DNA of 64,000 nucleotides from Musicola paradisiaca NCPPB 2511 (GTDB lineage: Bacteria > Pseudomonadota > Gammaproteobacteria > Enterobacterales > Enterobacteriaceae), in contig NZ_CM001857.1 in assembly GCF_000400505.1 (NCBI RefSeq), positions 3,840,390 through 3,904,389 of the forward strand, read 5' to 3'. The position numbers and the translations under genes are program-made. The notes beneath the pieces are model-generated. The model made no database searches. It was not told where the DNA came from and worked only from the letters and a program-made list of their open reading frames with translations. Shown here piece after piece: positions 40,111-51,757 of this stretch (positions are counted from its first letter, which is position 1; the number at the start of each line of letters is the position of its first letter).

Positions 40111-40135
40111 CGGGCAACGGCTTATTCGTTGCCCG
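40111..40135 (+). terminator. Hairpin after ubiV
   Basis: CGGGCAACG (40111-40119) and CGTTGCCCG (40127-40135) pair perfectly with a seven-base loop, eight bases after the stop. There is no T-run, so termination may be partial. Confidence 0.55.
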
Positions 40136-40312
40136 CATTCAGTTGCCGCCATCGCCCATGGTTGTCCGGCCTGGGATCTCCCGTACTGGCCTAACCTTTC
40201 TGCCACAGCCCCTTCGTTATCGCCCTGACAGGCGCACGCAGAGTTCGTCTCCGGCATTCAATCTCACCTATCATTTCGTCTGTATTCCGCTTTTCATCCA
40301 TGAGAGACGCTT

Positions 40313-41332
40313 ATGACCGCCGCCATACCTTTTTCCGTTCTCGATCTAGCGCCCATTCCACAGGGTAATACGCCTCATGATGCGTTCCAGCGTTCACTCG
40401 CGCTGGCCCAACATGTGGAACAATGGGGATATCAACGTTATTGGCTGGCCGAACACCACAATATGCCCGGTATCGCCAGCTCCGCGACTGCGGTACTGAT
40501 GGGATTCATCGCCAGCGGAACCCAGCATATTCGTGTCGGTTCCGGCGGCGTTATGCTACCCAACCATGCACCACTGGTGATTGCCGAACAGTTCGGCACG
40601 CTGGCGTCTCTTTATCCCAATCGTATTGAACTGGGGCTGGGGCGAGCACCGGGCACGGATCCAACCACCATGCGCGCTCTGCGCCGCCACCTTGACGCCA
40701 ATCTCGATGACTTTCCGCGGGATGTGCAGGAACTGCTCGACTACCTGGGACCGGAACAACCGGATCGGGCGGTACGTGCGGTTCCCGGCCAGGGCCTCAA
40801 TATTCCCGTCTGGTTGCTGGGTTCTAGTCTATACAGCGCCCAGCTTGCCGCTGCGCGGGGCCTGCCTTTCGCTTTCGCCGCCCACTTCGCGCCGGACATG
40901 TTGTTGCAGGCATTACAGCTGTATCGCGATAACTTTAAAGCCTCCGATAGCCTGTCGGCACCTTACAGCATGGTGTGCGTCAATGTGGTCGCCGCCGATA
41001 GCGAGCAGGAGGCTCAAGTCCTGTATACATCGCTGCAACAGCAGTTCATCAACCTGAGGCGGGGCACCCCCGGGCCGCTCCCCGCGCCGGTGGACAATAT
41101 GTCCTACATCTGGACGCCCGGCGAAAAATTCGCCGTTGAGCAGACGTTGCGGCTGTCGGTGGTAGGCGACCGACAAAAAGTCCGCCATGGTTTGCAATTA
41201 TTGCTCCGGGAAACACAAGCCGACGAATTGATGATCAACGGCCAGATTTTCGACCATCAGGCCCGCCTGCACTCATTTCGTATCGTGGCAGAGTTGCGGG
41301 AAGAACTGGCGAAAGAAGCCAGAATGCGGTAA
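40313..41332 (+). CDS. yhbW: Luciferase-like flavin-dependent monooxygenase YhbW
   Basis: A 339-residue protein of the LLM class (bacterial luciferase fold). Seen are [12 protein letters not shown] at the start, [23 protein letters not shown], and [41 protein letters not shown], the flavin-binding core of the family. Function is unproven in E. coli. The usual neighbour mtr, which follows in E. coli, is absent; deaD comes next on the opposite strand. Confidence 0.9.
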   Translation: MTAAIPFSVLDLAPIPQGNTPHDAFQRSLALAQHVEQWGYQRYWLAEHHNMPGIASSATAVLMGFIASGTQHIRVGSGGVMLPNHAPLVIAEQFGTLASLYPNRIELGLGRAPGTDPTTMRALRRHLDANLDDFPRDVQELLDYLGPEQPDRAVRAVPGQGLNIPVWLLGSSLYSAQLAAARGLPFAFAAHFAPDMLLQALQLYRDNFKASDSLSAPYSMVCVNVVAADSEQEAQVLYTSLQQQFINLRRGTPGPLPAPVDNMSYIWTPGEKFAVEQTLRLSVVGDRQKVRHGLQLLLRETQADELMINGQIFDHQARLHSFRIVAELREELAKEARMR

Positions 41333-41771
41333 ATCGGCGCCGGTCACGCCATACCGCAGCGATCGCCGGCTGGAAAGAATGTAAGCCGGCAGGAAAATCA
41401 TCTTCAAAAACAGGGAAGTTATTCGTTTAAGCAAGATGGAAGGGTTTTCTGCGCATTGCAGCGCCCGGATATCCCTATAAACAGACGAATAATCAATAGC
41501 CGTCATGCTTGCAGTTAACCCGTTGCGCCAGCGGGGCGACCGTCAGGGTGAGACATCCCGCAGAGAAGCTTCCCAACGGGTTGCCAGCGCGATCACACTT
41601 CGCCGAACGGCATTCCCTTAAAAGAAAGCGGCTCTGATTTGGCCCTGGCAGAACAGATGCCAAACGCGGTCAACCCATTCGCGTTAATCCCGGAACGTTA
41701 ACCAGTAAGGCGCGATGAGCCATAAAAAACCCGCCTGACGGCGGGTTGGTTCTTTATGCTCAAATCACGTA
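41333..41771. other. Intergenic region yhbW-deaD
   Basis: E. coli has mtr here, but no remnant of a tryptophan permease could be recognised in any frame. A pair of arms AACCCGTTG (41517-41525) and CAACGGGTT (41574-41582) may form a weak stem. The deaD terminator lies at the right end. Confidence 0.5.
41724..41747 (-). terminator. Rho-independent terminator of deaD
   Basis: On the minus strand AACCCGCC-GTCA-GGCGGGTT is followed by TTTT. It lies 25 bases after the deaD stop. Confidence 0.9.
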
Positions 41772-43637
41772 TCAGGCATTATTGAAACGGCGCGGAGCAC
41801 GCTGACCGTCACGATTGCCACTGCGACGCTCGCCACCTTCACGACGCTCACCGCCAAACGGACGGCCACGACCGTTACCGGCGCGTTCGCTGTTGAAACC
41901 ACGACCGCCGATACGTTCGCCGCCCTCACGACGCTCACGACGTTCATGCGGTTGTGCATCGCCCACCAATTGCATGTTCATCGGCTTGTTCAGGATGCGT
42001 GTGCGAGTGAAGTGCGACAGCAGTTCACCCGGCATACCTTTCGGCAGCTCAATGGTGGAATGGGAAGCAAACAGCTTGATGTTACCGATATAACGACTGC
42101 TGATATCCCCTTCGTTGGCAATCGCGCCAACGATATGACGAACTTCTACACCGTCATCACGTCCCACTTCAATACGATACAGTTCCATTTCACCGACATC
42201 ACGGCGCTCACGACGAGCCGGGCGTTCATCACTACGCGGGCCCCGATCATTACGGTCGCCACGACGTTCGAAACGATCGTCGCGCTCACGGAATTCACGG
42301 CGCGGACGCGCTGGCGCATCCGGCGGCAGAATCAGTGGACGCTCGCCTTGCGCCATTTTCAGCAGAGCGGCAGCCAGTGTTTCCACATCCAGTTCTGCAG
42401 ACGGCTGCAACTTCGCCAACAGCGCACGATACTGATCCAGATCGCTGCTTTCCAACTGTTGCTGTACCTTGGCGGCGAACTTGGCCAGACGGCGCTGCCC
42501 CAGCAGTTCCGCATTCGGCAGTTCCACTTCCGGAATAGTCAACTTCATGGTGCGTTCAACGTTGCGCAACAAACGACGCTCACGATTTTCCACGAACAGC
42601 AACGCACGACCCGCGCGACCCGCGCGACCAGTACGGCCGATACGATGCACATAGGATTCGGCGTCCATCGGGATATCGTAGTTAACCACCAGGCTAATAC
42701 GATCTACATCCAAACCACGCGCGGCGACGTCGGTCGCGATCAGGATATCCAGACGACCATCTTTCAGGCGTTCCAGCGTCTGCTCACGCAGCGCCTGATT
42801 CATGTCGCCGTTCAATGCAGCGCTGTTATAACCGCTGCGCTCCAGCGCTTCGGCCACTTCCAGCGTGGCATTCTTAGTACGCACAAAAATAATCGCCGCG
42901 TCGAAATCTTCCGCTTCCAGGAAACGGATCAGCGCTTCATTTTTGCGCATGCCGTACACCGTCCAGTAGCTCTGGCTGATGTCCGGGCGGGTGGTCACGC
43001 TGGACTGAATACGGACTTCCTGCGGATCGTTCATGAACCGACGAGTAATGCGGCGAATCGCTTCCGGCATGGTGGCGGAGAACAGAGCGGTCTGGTGGCC
43101 ATCCGGAATCTGCGCCATGATGTTTTCTACATCTTCAATGAACCCCATGCGCAGCATTTCATCGGCCTCATCCAGAACCAGGCCGCTCAGATTGGACAGA
43201 TCCAACGTACCGCGTTTCAGGTGATCTAACAGACGTCCGGGCGTACCCACCACAACTTGTGGGCCCTGACGCAACGCACGCAATTGTACGTCATAACGCT
43301 GGCCGCCATACAAAGCGACTACGTTGACGCCATGCATATGCTTGGAAAATTCGCCACACGCTTCGGCTACTTGTACTGCGAGTTCGCGGGTAGGCGCTAG
43401 CACCAGAATCTGAGGGGCCTTCAGTTCTGGATTAACATTGTTCAACAACGGCAGAGAAAATGCCGCTGTTTTACCACTCCCGGTCTGTGCCATACCCAGC
43501 ACATCGCGACCGTTGAGCAGATGGGGAATACATTCTGCCTGGATAGGGGATGGTTTTTCGTATCCCATATCCGACAGGGCGTTAAGAATAGGAGCGGAAA
43601 GCCCCAGATCAGCAAAAGAGGTTTCAAACTCTGCCAT
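41772..43637 (-). CDS. deaD: ATP-dependent RNA helicase DeaD (CsdA)
   Basis: Cold-shock DEAD-box helicase for 50S assembly and mRNA decay. The 621-residue protein has all motifs: Q motif ([13 protein letters not shown]), [25 protein letters not shown], and HRIGRTGR. A DbpA-like RNA-binding domain follows ([31 protein letters not shown]), then an Arg/Gly-rich tail. The start at 43637 corresponds to E. coli MAEFETTFADLGL; an alternative start five codons upstream was rejected. A short conserved mini-ORF (yrbN) ends 11 bases before it. Confidence 0.95.
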   Translation of the reverse strand: MAEFETSFADLGLSAPILNALSDMGYEKPSPIQAECIPHLLNGRDVLGMAQTGSGKTAAFSLPLLNNVNPELKAPQILVLAPTRELAVQVAEACGEFSKHMHGVNVVALYGGQRYDVQLRALRQGPQVVVGTPGRLLDHLKRGTLDLSNLSGLVLDEADEMLRMGFIEDVENIMAQIPDGHQTALFSATMPEAIRRITRRFMNDPQEVRIQSSVTTRPDISQSYWTVYGMRKNEALIRFLEAEDFDAAIIFVRTKNATLEVAEALERSGYNSAALNGDMNQALREQTLERLKDGRLDILIATDVAARGLDVDRISLVVNYDIPMDAESYVHRIGRTGRAGRAGRALLFVENRERRLLRNVERTMKLTIPEVELPNAELLGQRRLAKFAAKVQQQLESSDLDQYRALLAKLQPSAELDVETLAAALLKMAQGERPLILPPDAPARPRREFRERDDRFERRGDRNDRGPRSDERPARRERRDVGEMELYRIEVGRDDGVEVRHIVGAIANEGDISSRYIGNIKLFASHSTIELPKGMPGELLSHFTRTRILNKPMNMQLVGDAQPHERRERREGGERIGGRGFNSERAGNGRGRPFGGERREGGERRSGNRDGQRAPRRFNNA

Positions 43638-43648
43638 GTAAACGTGCC

Positions 43649-43708
43649 TCACTTCAAAATGGCGGCCAGTCTACATAACTTGTCGAGAAAATACTCAATC
43701 ATTTTCAT
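43649..43708 (-). CDS. yrbN: Mini-ORF YrbN upstream of deaD
   Basis: A 19-residue frame ([19 protein letters not shown]) ends 11 bases before the deaD ATG, and its stop overlaps the GAGG of the deaD ribosome binding site. The LCRLAAI core is the part I recognise from E. coli YrbN, a small protein encoded at the same place between nlpI and deaD. Translation of this ORF would be expected to affect deaD initiation. No strong ribosome binding site was seen for it. Confidence 0.68.
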   Translation of the reverse strand: MKMIEYFLDKLCRLAAILK

Positions 43709-43749
43709 TGAAAAGTGTGAACCGGCTCAAATTGGATTAAAAAGCGAAC

Positions 43750-43772
43750 AAAAAAGCCTCGCCCGCTAAGGC
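43750..43772 (-). terminator. Terminator after nlpI
   Basis: On the minus strand GCCT and AGGC arms, with further GC pairing inside, are followed directly by TTTTTT. It lies between nlpI and yrbN-deaD and may let some transcripts through. Confidence 0.6.
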
Positions 43773-43814
43773 GATAGAAATCGTCATGATTTCAGGCTGA
43801 AAGGTGTTCGTCAG

Positions 43815-44699
43815 CTATTGCTGGTCCGATCCTGATAGGTCGTCTTGCTCTTGGCCTAACTGCGCCAATTCCAACAATGCATAGCGGTGCTCAACAAAGT
43901 TATGGACATTGTTAGAGACCGTCAGCTTGAACAACGCCTCGGCGGTGTTCTTGTCCCCCAGACTTAGGTAGTGCTTACCTAAATAGAAGTCAGTTTCACT
44001 GAGATGCTCGGCGAGCGAAGTGTTATCCTTAGCTTCTTCCTGCACATGCTTCATCAACGTCTTCTCGTTGATGTCGCCCAGGTAGAATTCGACTATTGTC
44101 CATCCCCATATGCCTTTCTTTGCCCCATCATAGCGCGTTCTCAACGCAGCTTTAGCCTGCTGGGGATTGATTTCTCTCTCTGCAAGATACAGCCACAGAG
44201 AACGGAAAGGATCGTTAGGATCGTCGCGATAAAACGCTAGCAAATCATCCTGCGCCAACTGGTAGCGACCGCCGTAATACAATGCGATGCCCCGATTCAA
44301 ACGCGCATAATTGTAAGTTGGATCAAGCTCTAGTACAGAATCAAACGCTTCATAGGCAGCATCAAAATTGCCTGCCTGCGTCAAATAAATGCCGAGATAA
44401 TTAAATACCTCCGGCATATCAGGGCGGATAGAGAGCGCTTGTGAAAAATCATTTCGCGCTAATGCCCGCAACCCCAAGCTATCATACAGCACTCCACGCT
44501 CATATAATAGCTGTGCTCGTTCATCAGGAGTGAGAGCCCGGCTTGCCAGAATCTGTTCCATGCGTGCCAGAATGACTTCCTGTTGCAGTGTCGGCTGTAA
44601 CGGAACAGCCAATAGTGCATCTTTACGCCAATCCGTGTTGCTGCATCCTGCCAGCATGATCGCTGTCGCAACATAACACCAGCGTAAGAAAGGCTTCAT
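43815..44699 (-). CDS. nlpI: Outer-membrane lipoprotein NlpI (TPR protein)
   Basis: A 294-residue lipoprotein, as in E. coli. The lipobox is LAGC with Cys19 as the lipidated residue. Several tetratricopeptide repeats follow (for example [45 protein letters not shown] and [26 protein letters not shown]). In E. coli NlpI is an adaptor for the protease Prc and scaffolds peptidoglycan hydrolases. It lies 127 bases after pnp. Confidence 0.94.
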   Translation of the reverse strand: MKPFLRWCYVATAIMLAGCSNTDWRKDALLAVPLQPTLQQEVILARMEQILASRALTPDERAQLLYERGVLYDSLGLRALARNDFSQALSIRPDMPEVFNYLGIYLTQAGNFDAAYEAFDSVLELDPTYNYARLNRGIALYYGGRYQLAQDDLLAFYRDDPNDPFRSLWLYLAEREINPQQAKAALRTRYDGAKKGIWGWTIVEFYLGDINEKTLMKHVQEEAKDNTSLAEHLSETDFYLGKHYLSLGDKNTAEALFKLTVSNNVHNFVEHRYALLELAQLGQEQDDLSGSDQQ

Positions 44700-44781
44700 T
44701 TCCCACTCCCGAAGACAAACATTTGATGAACATCCTGTCCCCGACTGCTAAAAATAAGGATATCCGTCCCTTATAATACAC

Positions 44782-44809
44782 GCAGCTCCTTCACATCGTA
44801 AGGAGCTGC
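44782..44809 (-). terminator. Strong hairpin between pnp and nlpI
   Basis: GCAGCTCCTT (44782-44791) and AAGGAGCTGC (44800-44809) pair perfectly with an eight-base loop. On the minus strand the following bases are GTGTATTATAAG, without a T-run. It may protect the pnp mRNA 3' end or act as a weak terminator. Confidence 0.55.
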
Positions 44810-44826
44810 CAATCGATTATTCGCTA

Positions 44827-46947
44827 TTATTCCGCTTCAGAAACCGGAGTTATTTCCTGAGATTGAACAGTAGCTTCTTTAATGCTCAGGCGGACACGCC
44901 CTTGACGATCAACTTCCAGTACCTTAACCGGGACTTCCTGACCCAATTGCAGATAATCGGCGACTTTCTCGATGCGCTTGTCAGCAATCTGAGAAATATG
45001 CACCAGACCTTCTTTACCACCGCCGATAGCGACAAAAGCGCCAAAGTCTACGATGCGCGTCACTTTACCCTGATAAATGCGACCCACTTCGATTTCAGCA
45101 GTGATCTCTTCGATACGACGAATAGCTTCGCGAGCCTTGTCGCCATCACTGGAGGCGATCTTCACTGTACCGTCATCTTCGATCTCGATGGTCGTGCCGG
45201 TTTCTTCGGTCAACGCGCGAATGACGGAACCACCTTTCCCAATAACATCTTTGATCTTATCGGTACTGATCTTGATGGTATGGATACGTGGAGCAAATTC
45301 GGAAATCTCGCCACGCGGTGTGCTGATAGCCTGCTCCATCACACCCAGGATATGCAAACGCGCACCCTTGGCCTGATTCAAGGCAACCTGCATGATTTCA
45401 CGTGTGATACCTTCAATCTTGATATCCATTTGCAGAGCGGTGACACCCTCGCGGCTGCCAGCAACTTTAAAGTCCATATCACCCAAGTGGTCTTCATCAC
45501 CCAGGATATCGGACAATACGACATAACTGTCGCCTTCCTTCACCAGCCCCATGGCTATACCAGCAACAGCAGCTTTGATCGGCACGCCAGCATCCATCAA
45601 TGCCAGAGAGGCGCCACATACGGAAGCCATGGAGGAGGAGCCATTGGATTCAGTAATTTCAGAAACCACGCGGACTGTATACGGGAATGCTTCAGGCTTC
45701 GGCATCACAGCCAACACGCCACGTTTGGCCAAACGGCCATGACCAATCTCACGGCGTTTGGGCGATCCCACCATACCGGTTTCACCGACAGAATACGGAG
45801 GGAAGTTGTAGTGCAGCAGAAAACGATCAGTACGTTCACCCATCAGTTCATCGATGATCTGAGCATCGCGTTCGGTACCCAGCGTTGCAGTCACTAGCGC
45901 CTGAGTCTCACCACGGGTGAACAGCGCGGATCCATGGGTACGAGGCAGAACACCGGTACGAACGTCCAAGCCGCGAATCATGTCTTTTTCTCGGCCATCA
46001 ATCCGCGGTTCCCCACGCAGGACACGACTACGAACCACATTCTTTTCAATGCTGCCGAGAATATCGCGGATTTCGTTGTCGTCCAGTGTGTCATCTTCCG
46101 CCAGCAAACCTGTGACGACGTCAGACTTGATAGCATCAACCTGAGCATAACGCTCCTGTTTTTCGGTAATGCGATACGCATCGCCAAGACGAGCTTCAGA
46201 TAACACTTTAACGCGGTTTTGCAGCTCAACGTTGACTTCCGGCGGCTGCCAGTCCCACTTGGATTTACCGGCTTCAGCAACCAAGGACTTGATGTTTTCG
46301 ATAACCACTTGCTGTTGCTCGTGACCGAAAACCACTGCACCCAGCATCTGGTCTTCCGTCAGCAAATCAGCTTCAGATTCAACCATCAGCACAGCGCCTT
46401 CAGTACCGGCAACGACCAGATCCAGACGGCTTTGCTTCAGCTCGTCCTGAGTCGGGTTCAGCACATACTGATCGTTGATATAACCCACACGAGCGGCACC
46501 GATCGGACCATTGAACGGAATACCGGACAAACTCAGGGCGGCAGAGGCGCCGATCATAGCAACGATATCAGGGCTAATCTGCGGATTCACGGACACAACA
46601 GTCGCGATCACCTGAACTTCATTGAAAAAACCATCCGGGAATAACGGACGGATCGGACGGTCGATAAGACGGGAGATCAGTGTCTCGCCTTCGCTCGGAC
46701 GCCCTTCACGACGGAAGAACCCGCCTGGGATACGGCCCGCAGCATAGGTACGTTCCTGATAGTTGACAGTCAGCGGGAAAAAATCCTGACCTGGTTTAAC
46801 ATGTTTAGCGCCGACGACGGTCACAAATACCGCCGTATCGTCCATGCTGACCATTACAGCGGCAGTGGCCTGACGAGCCATCATACCGGTTTCTAGTGTT
46901 ACAGTATGCTGACCATACTGGAACTTACGCACGATCGGATTAAGCAA
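44827..46947 (-). CDS. pnp: Polynucleotide phosphorylase
   Basis: 3'-5' phosphorolytic exoribonuclease, a trimer and core of the RNA degradosome. Two RNase PH domains are followed by a KH domain ([25 protein letters not shown]) and an S1 domain ([33 protein letters not shown]). The frame is open to 46995, but the TTG at 46947 follows AAGGATATTAT and matches the E. coli TTG start ([11 protein letters not shown]), giving 706 residues. The C-terminal tail is shorter than in E. coli. The leader carries the RNase III stem used for autoregulation. Confidence 0.95.
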   Translation of the reverse strand: MLNPIVRKFQYGQHTVTLETGMMARQATAAVMVSMDDTAVFVTVVGAKHVKPGQDFFPLTVNYQERTYAAGRIPGGFFRREGRPSEGETLISRLIDRPIRPLFPDGFFNEVQVIATVVSVNPQISPDIVAMIGASAALSLSGIPFNGPIGAARVGYINDQYVLNPTQDELKQSRLDLVVAGTEGAVLMVESEADLLTEDQMLGAVVFGHEQQQVVIENIKSLVAEAGKSKWDWQPPEVNVELQNRVKVLSEARLGDAYRITEKQERYAQVDAIKSDVVTGLLAEDDTLDDNEIRDILGSIEKNVVRSRVLRGEPRIDGREKDMIRGLDVRTGVLPRTHGSALFTRGETQALVTATLGTERDAQIIDELMGERTDRFLLHYNFPPYSVGETGMVGSPKRREIGHGRLAKRGVLAVMPKPEAFPYTVRVVSEITESNGSSSMASVCGASLALMDAGVPIKAAVAGIAMGLVKEGDSYVVLSDILGDEDHLGDMDFKVAGSREGVTALQMDIKIEGITREIMQVALNQAKGARLHILGVMEQAISTPRGEISEFAPRIHTIKISTDKIKDVIGKGGSVIRALTEETGTTIEIEDDGTVKIASSDGDKAREAIRRIEEITAEIEVGRIYQGKVTRIVDFGAFVAIGGGKEGLVHISQIADKRIEKVADYLQLGQEVPVKVLEVDRQGRVRLSIKEATVQSQEITPVSEAE

Positions 46948-47032
46948 AATAATATCCTTCACCAGAGGTACGCCATGTCTTTCTTCATCTTGCATGGCGA
47001 CCAGTTAATACCCGATCCGGCCATTACACCCT

Positions 47033-47102
47033 CGCGACTAATGACAATCTTCATCCTGCAAATATGCGAATAACTGCAGGTAAAGCTTCTCATTAGCCGC
47101 GC
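47033..47102 (-). promoter_or_regulatory. RNase III-type stem-loop in the pnp leader
   Basis: On the minus strand CGCGGCTAATGA pairs with TCATTAG-TCGCG, and inside it CCTGCA pairs with TGCAGG, giving a long double-stranded stem in the rpsO-pnp intercistronic leader. In E. coli RNase III cuts such a stem and PNPase then represses its own synthesis. A second small stem (GCCATG/CATGGC) lies just downstream near 46973-46999. Confidence 0.75.
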
Positions 47103-47176
47103 GAATCTTTGTAATTCCGAATCCTCATTGCCGCAAACAGCGATACATTACTCTGTTTTGCCGGCACTTCCTAGAA

Positions 47177-47205
47177 GAAAGGGGCCACTAAGGCCCCTTT
47201 CCACC
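47177..47205 (-). terminator. Terminator/processing hairpin after rpsO
   Basis: GAAAGGGGCC and GGCCCCTTTC pair perfectly around a five-base loop, followed on the minus strand by TTCT. It corresponds to the partial terminator between rpsO and pnp known in E. coli. Confidence 0.8.
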
Positions 47206-47218
47206 GAAACTCGTCGAA

Positions 47219-47512
<294 letters not shown>

Positions 47513-47564
47513 TTAAAGAAGGGTGCCGATCTCTAATTCAGCTACCCAGTATTTAAGCCGCATT

Positions 47565-47593
47565 ATTCTACCTGCCGGGCCAATCGATCGCAA
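47565..47593 (-). promoter_or_regulatory. Promoter of rpsO
   Basis: On the minus strand TTGCGA, a 17-base spacer and TAGAAT precede rpsO by about 75 bases, leaving room for the S15 autoregulatory leader. Confidence 0.8.
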
Positions 47594-47598
47594 GGCGC

Positions 47599-48555
47599 TC
47601 ACACGTCAATGACTGCTGGCATTTCAACAACCAGCCTGCGCGGAGCGACGCGACCTTCAGCATCTATTTCACCCATACCAATAAATTTATGCGCATCGCC
47701 TTCAGTGATACGAACCAGCCCGGAAGAAGGTACGCCCGGCGCGCGAACGGGTTGCCCCAGCTTTAAGTACCCGGCGGCAACAGCGGACAAGTTGACGACG
47801 GGAAATGCCTGTGCGGGACTGTCCATCGGCAATAATAGGCTATCCAGCACTTCACCGATCGGCCGACCCGCTTCCTCAGCCTGAGCCTGCAACTGTTGTA
47901 AACGTTCCAACGTTACCATCTGTTCAACCGGATAAGTGGCTACTTGCAAACGGCGCAGAAAACTCACATGCGCGCCACAACCCAGTTTTTCGCCCAAATC
48001 GTCAATAATGGTACGAATATAAGTTCCTTTGGAACAGTGAATTTCCAGCTCAAGCTCTTCGGCTTCCCAGCGGATAAACTGCAATTCATACACCGTGATT
48101 TCACGCGCTTCACGCGGTACAACCACGCCTTGCCGGGCATACTCATACAGCGGTCGTCCCTGATATTTCAACGCCGAATACATGGAAGGCACCTGCAGCG
48201 TCGTTCCCCGAAAACTATCCAACGCCTGGTTCAGTGCATCGGCGGAAAACGCGATCGGGCGAGTCTCAATCAAGTTGCCATCCGCGTCAGACGTATCAGT
48301 ACGTTGCCCCAAACGAGCAATTACCCGATAACGTTTGTCGGAATCTAATAGGTACTGGGAAAATTTGGTCGCTTCCCCCAGACAAATAGGCAGCATCCCG
48401 GTCGCTAACGGATCCAGTGCGCCGGTATGTCCCGCTTTGTTGGCGTTAAAAATCCGTTTTACTTTCTGCAGTACATCATTGGATGAAGCCCCCTGCTGTT
48501 TATCAAGCAGCAACACCCCATGAATATCTCGACCACGACGACGAGGACGCCCCAT
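47599..48555 (-). CDS. truB: tRNA pseudouridine-55 synthase
   Basis: Forms pseudouridine 55 in the T-loop of tRNAs and acts as a tRNA chaperone. It has 318 residues. The catalytic Asp is in [16 protein letters not shown], followed by [20 protein letters not shown]; the C-terminal PUA domain ends in [11 protein letters not shown]. Two adjacent ATGs overlap the rbfA stop; the second (48555) has the better spacing from AGGAGG and matches E. coli. It is co-translated with rbfA. Confidence 0.95.
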   Translation of the reverse strand: MGRPRRRGRDIHGVLLLDKQQGASSNDVLQKVKRIFNANKAGHTGALDPLATGMLPICLGEATKFSQYLLDSDKRYRVIARLGQRTDTSDADGNLIETRPIAFSADALNQALDSFRGTTLQVPSMYSALKYQGRPLYEYARQGVVVPREAREITVYELQFIRWEAEELELEIHCSKGTYIRTIIDDLGEKLGCGAHVSFLRRLQVATYPVEQMVTLERLQQLQAQAEEAGRPIGEVLDSLLLPMDSPAQAFPVVNLSAVAAGYLKLGQPVRAPGVPSSGLVRITEGDAHKFIGMGEIDAEGRVAPRRLVVEMPAVIDV

Positions 48556-48953
48556 CACTCCTCCTGATGGTCATCAGAGGAAGAACGGCGTTCTGCATCG
48601 CGCTTAACAACATTGCTCACCAGATTAGACATACGCATCCCTTCAACCAATGAGTTGTCATACGCGAACGTCAACTCCGGCACAATCCGCAGGCGCATCG
48701 CTTTACCCAGCAACATACGAATAAAACCGGATGCATCCTGCAACGCTTTGATCCCGAGTTTGATCTGTTCGGGTTCGTTGTCATTCAGGAACGTAACGAA
48801 CACTTTGGCATAAGCCAGATCGCGCGATACATCAACGCTTGATACCGTAGCCATCCCCACACGCGGATCCTTAATCTCGCGCTGAATGATGATAGCAATT
48901 TCCTTCTGCATCTCCTGAGCCACACGCTGCGTGCGGCTGAATTCTCTGGCCAT
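48555..48953 (-). CDS. rbfA: 30S ribosome-binding factor A
   Basis: Cold-shock factor for late 30S maturation, binding near 16S helix 1. It has 132 residues with a KH-like fold. Recognisable parts are the N-terminal [34 protein letters not shown] and the family end [15 protein letters not shown]. Its stop overlaps the truB start region. It follows infB by 73 bases. Confidence 0.95.
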   Translation of the reverse strand: MAREFSRTQRVAQEMQKEIAIIIQREIKDPRVGMATVSSVDVSRDLAYAKVFVTFLNDNEPEQIKLGIKALQDASGFIRMLLGKAMRLRIVPELTFAYDNSLVEGMRMSNLVSNVVKRDAERRSSSDDHQEE

Positions 48954-49026
48954 AATAAAACCTCAGGGAAAAACCGGGGGGCACTAGGCCCCCCGGAGTG
49001 AATACATGGATGAACTATCTTTGGGA

Positions 49027-51732
49027 TCAATCGATCGTGCGTTTGATCTCGATAGTCTCAAACACCTCGATAACATCACCAGTGCGGACATCGTTGTAGT
49101 TCTTCACGCCGATACCACATTCCATCCCGTTACGAACTTCGTTCACGTCATCTTTGAAGCGACGCAAGGACTCCAGTTCGCCTTCATAGATCACCACATT
49201 GTCACGCAGCACACGGATTGGACTGTGACGTTTGACAATGCCTTCCGTCACCATACAACCGGCGATAGCGCCAAACTTCGGCGATTTGAACACATCGCGA
49301 ACCTCGGCCAAACCGATGATCTCCTGCTTATATTCAGGAGCCAGCATACCGCTCATCGCCTGTTTAACTTCGTCGATCAGGTCATAAATCACGGAGTAGT
49401 AGCGCAGATCCAGACTTTCCGCTTCCACCACACGACGAGCAGACGCATCGGCACGCACGTTAAATCCAAGGATAATCGCATTGGATGCAGCTGCCAGCGT
49501 AGCGTCGGTTTCTGTGATGCCGCCCACACCGGAGCCCACAATCTTGACCTTGACTTCATCGGTGGACAGTTTCTGCAGAGAATCGGAGATAGCCTCCGCC
49601 GACCCTTGTACATCCGCCTTCAGCACGATATTCAGCTCGGAAACTTCGCCATCGGTCATGTTGGCAAACATATTTTCCAGCTTGGACTTCTGCTGACGCG
49701 CCAGCTTCACTTCACGGAATTTGCCTTGGCGATAAAGGGCAACCTCACGCGCTTTTTTCTCGTCACGCACAACAGTGGCTTCATCACCTGCCGCCGGAAC
49801 ACCCGACAACCCAAGAATTTCCACCGGAATGGACGGACCCGCTTCGGTGATTTCACGTCCCAACTCATCACGCATCGCACGTACACGGCCATATTCAAAA
49901 CCACACAGCACGATGTCGCCTTTGTTCAACGTTCCCTCACGAACCAGAACCGTCGCAACGGGGCCACGGCCTTTATCCAGGAAGGACTCGATCACCACGC
50001 CGCTCGCCATACCACTGCGAATAGCCTTCAGTTCCAGAACCTCAGCCTGCAACAAAATGGCTTCCAGCAATTCGTCAATACCGATACCGGTTTTCGCAGA
50101 AACATGCACGAACTGGGATTCACCCCCCCACTCCTCTGGAATAACGCCATGCTGGGACAGTTCATTCTTGACGCGATCCGGATCCGCTTCAGGTTTGTCG
50201 ATCTTGTTCACCGCGACAACCACCGGCACTTTGGCCGCTTTGGCATGTTGGATAGCTTCAATAGTCTGGGGCATCACACCGTCATCGGCAGCAACGACCA
50301 GCACTACGATATCCGTCGCCTGGGCGCCACGCGCACGCATAGCAGTAAATGCCGCATGCCCCGGGGTATCGAGGAAAGTGATCATACCGTTGTCCGTTTC
50401 GACATGGTACGCACCGATATGCTGGGTAATCCCGCCTGCTTCACCCGCTGCAACCTTGGTAGAACGGATGTAGTCCAGCAGTGAGGTCTTACCATGGTCG
50501 ACGTGACCCATGATAGTTACAACCGGAGCACGCGATTCAGCAGCGACGCCGGTATCACGATCGCTCATTACCGCTTCTTCCAGCTCGTTTTCGCGGCGCA
50601 GAATCACTTTGTGACCCATTTCTTCCGCAACCAGCTGGGCGGTTTCTTGATCGATAACCTGGTTGATGGTTGCCATCGCGCCCAGCTTCATCATGGCTTT
50701 GATAACCTGAGAACCTTTCACCGCCATCTTGTTCGCCAGTTCGGCAACAGTGATGGTTTCGCCGATCATCACATCGCGGTTAACTGCCTGGGCAGGCTTG
50801 TTGAAGCTCTGCTGCAACAGACTGATTTTGCGTTTACCCTTACCACCGCGGGTTGCTGCTCGTGCTTCTTCACGATCAGCCTTGGATTCAGAAAGACGAT
50901 TGCCTTTCTTCTGCTTGGTAACTTTGCCACTGCGACCGCGTCCCCGACGATCACCTTCAACCTGACGATCGTTCTCATCTTCCGCTTCGCGAGCGTGATG
51001 CGATGTCGTCACATGGTAATCGACGTCTTCGAGATCCTCGCGTTCGTTTTCCCAACGTCCGGCATTCTCTTCCGCCATCCGACGAGCTTCCTCAGCGATA
51101 CGACGCGCTTCCTCTTCGACCTTATGACGAGCCGCTTCTTCAGCTTTGCGTTTTAACTCAGCTGCTTCAGCTTCACGACGCACTTTCTCAGCATGGGTCG
51201 CCTTGGTCATACTCTCGTTTTGTTGATTGCTCACTTTTTCTTTTTCCGCTACGTCACGCTTCGCTTTGTCAGCGGCCTCGCGTTTGGCTTGCTCTTCAGC
51301 AGCGCGTTTTGCCTTCTCTTCCACTTCACGCTTCGCTTTTTCTTCAGCGTCGCGTTTAGCCTGTTCTTCGGCAGCACGTCGTGCCTGTTCTTCCGCTTCA
51401 CGCTGCGCCAGCTCTTCCTCTGTAATCTGTTGATCTTCAAGAGGATCGCGTTTTACATAAGTGCGTTTCTTGCGGACTTCAATCTGCACTGACTTGCTCT
51501 TTCCACCAGTGCTGGGAATGCTTAATGTGCTACGGGTTTTACGCTGCAACGTCAGTTTCCCGGAAGCACTGCCACGTTCACGATTCAAATGAGCCAGCAG
51601 AGTTTCTTTCTCAGACTCGGTTACAGAATCAGCGGCAGACTTGGTGATCCCCGCATCAGCAAACTGCTGTATCAGGCGGTCAACCGGAGTCTGAATCTCT
51701 TCGGCCAGCGATTTTACGGTTACATCTGTCAT
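49027..51732 (-). CDS. infB: Translation initiation factor IF-2
   Basis: GTPase that brings fMet-tRNA to the 30S subunit. The 901-residue protein has two N-terminal IF2-associated domains separated by a long Lys/Glu/Ala-rich coiled stretch (about 105-225), then the G domain ([21 protein letters not shown]) and the fMet-tRNA-binding C-terminal domain. Internal starts like those that make the shorter E. coli forms are conserved: GTG at 51234 (Val167, in KEKVSNQQ) and ATG at 51210 (Met175). It is part of the rimP-nusA-infB-rbfA-truB operon. Confidence 0.96.
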   Translation of the reverse strand: MTDVTVKSLAEEIQTPVDRLIQQFADAGITKSAADSVTESEKETLLAHLNRERGSASGKLTLQRKTRSTLSIPSTGGKSKSVQIEVRKKRTYVKRDPLEDQQITEEELAQREAEEQARRAAEEQAKRDAEEKAKREVEEKAKRAAEEQAKREAADKAKRDVAEKEKVSNQQNESMTKATHAEKVRREAEAAELKRKAEEAARHKVEEEARRIAEEARRMAEENAGRWENEREDLEDVDYHVTTSHHAREAEDENDRQVEGDRRGRGRSGKVTKQKKGNRLSESKADREEARAATRGGKGKRKISLLQQSFNKPAQAVNRDVMIGETITVAELANKMAVKGSQVIKAMMKLGAMATINQVIDQETAQLVAEEMGHKVILRRENELEEAVMSDRDTGVAAESRAPVVTIMGHVDHGKTSLLDYIRSTKVAAGEAGGITQHIGAYHVETDNGMITFLDTPGHAAFTAMRARGAQATDIVVLVVAADDGVMPQTIEAIQHAKAAKVPVVVAVNKIDKPEADPDRVKNELSQHGVIPEEWGGESQFVHVSAKTGIGIDELLEAILLQAEVLELKAIRSGMASGVVIESFLDKGRGPVATVLVREGTLNKGDIVLCGFEYGRVRAMRDELGREITEAGPSIPVEILGLSGVPAAGDEATVVRDEKKAREVALYRQGKFREVKLARQQKSKLENMFANMTDGEVSELNIVLKADVQGSAEAISDSLQKLSTDEVKVKIVGSGVGGITETDATLAAASNAIILGFNVRADASARRVVEAESLDLRYYSVIYDLIDEVKQAMSGMLAPEYKQEIIGLAEVRDVFKSPKFGAIAGCMVTEGIVKRHSPIRVLRDNVVIYEGELESLRRFKDDVNEVRNGMECGIGVKNYNDVRTGDVIEVFETIEIKRTID

Positions 51733-51757
51733 GCTGTTCCTTTCCTGCTACAGTTCG

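Noticed and set aside
41505-41621. A 38-codon frame in the yhbW-deaD gap
   Set aside because: No ribosome binding site, no recognisable domain and no similarity to the missing mtr product.
49006-50484. Long frame of 492 codons opposite infB
   Set aside because: It is the antisense of a highly conserved gene, with no domain or ribosome binding site; a shadow frame.
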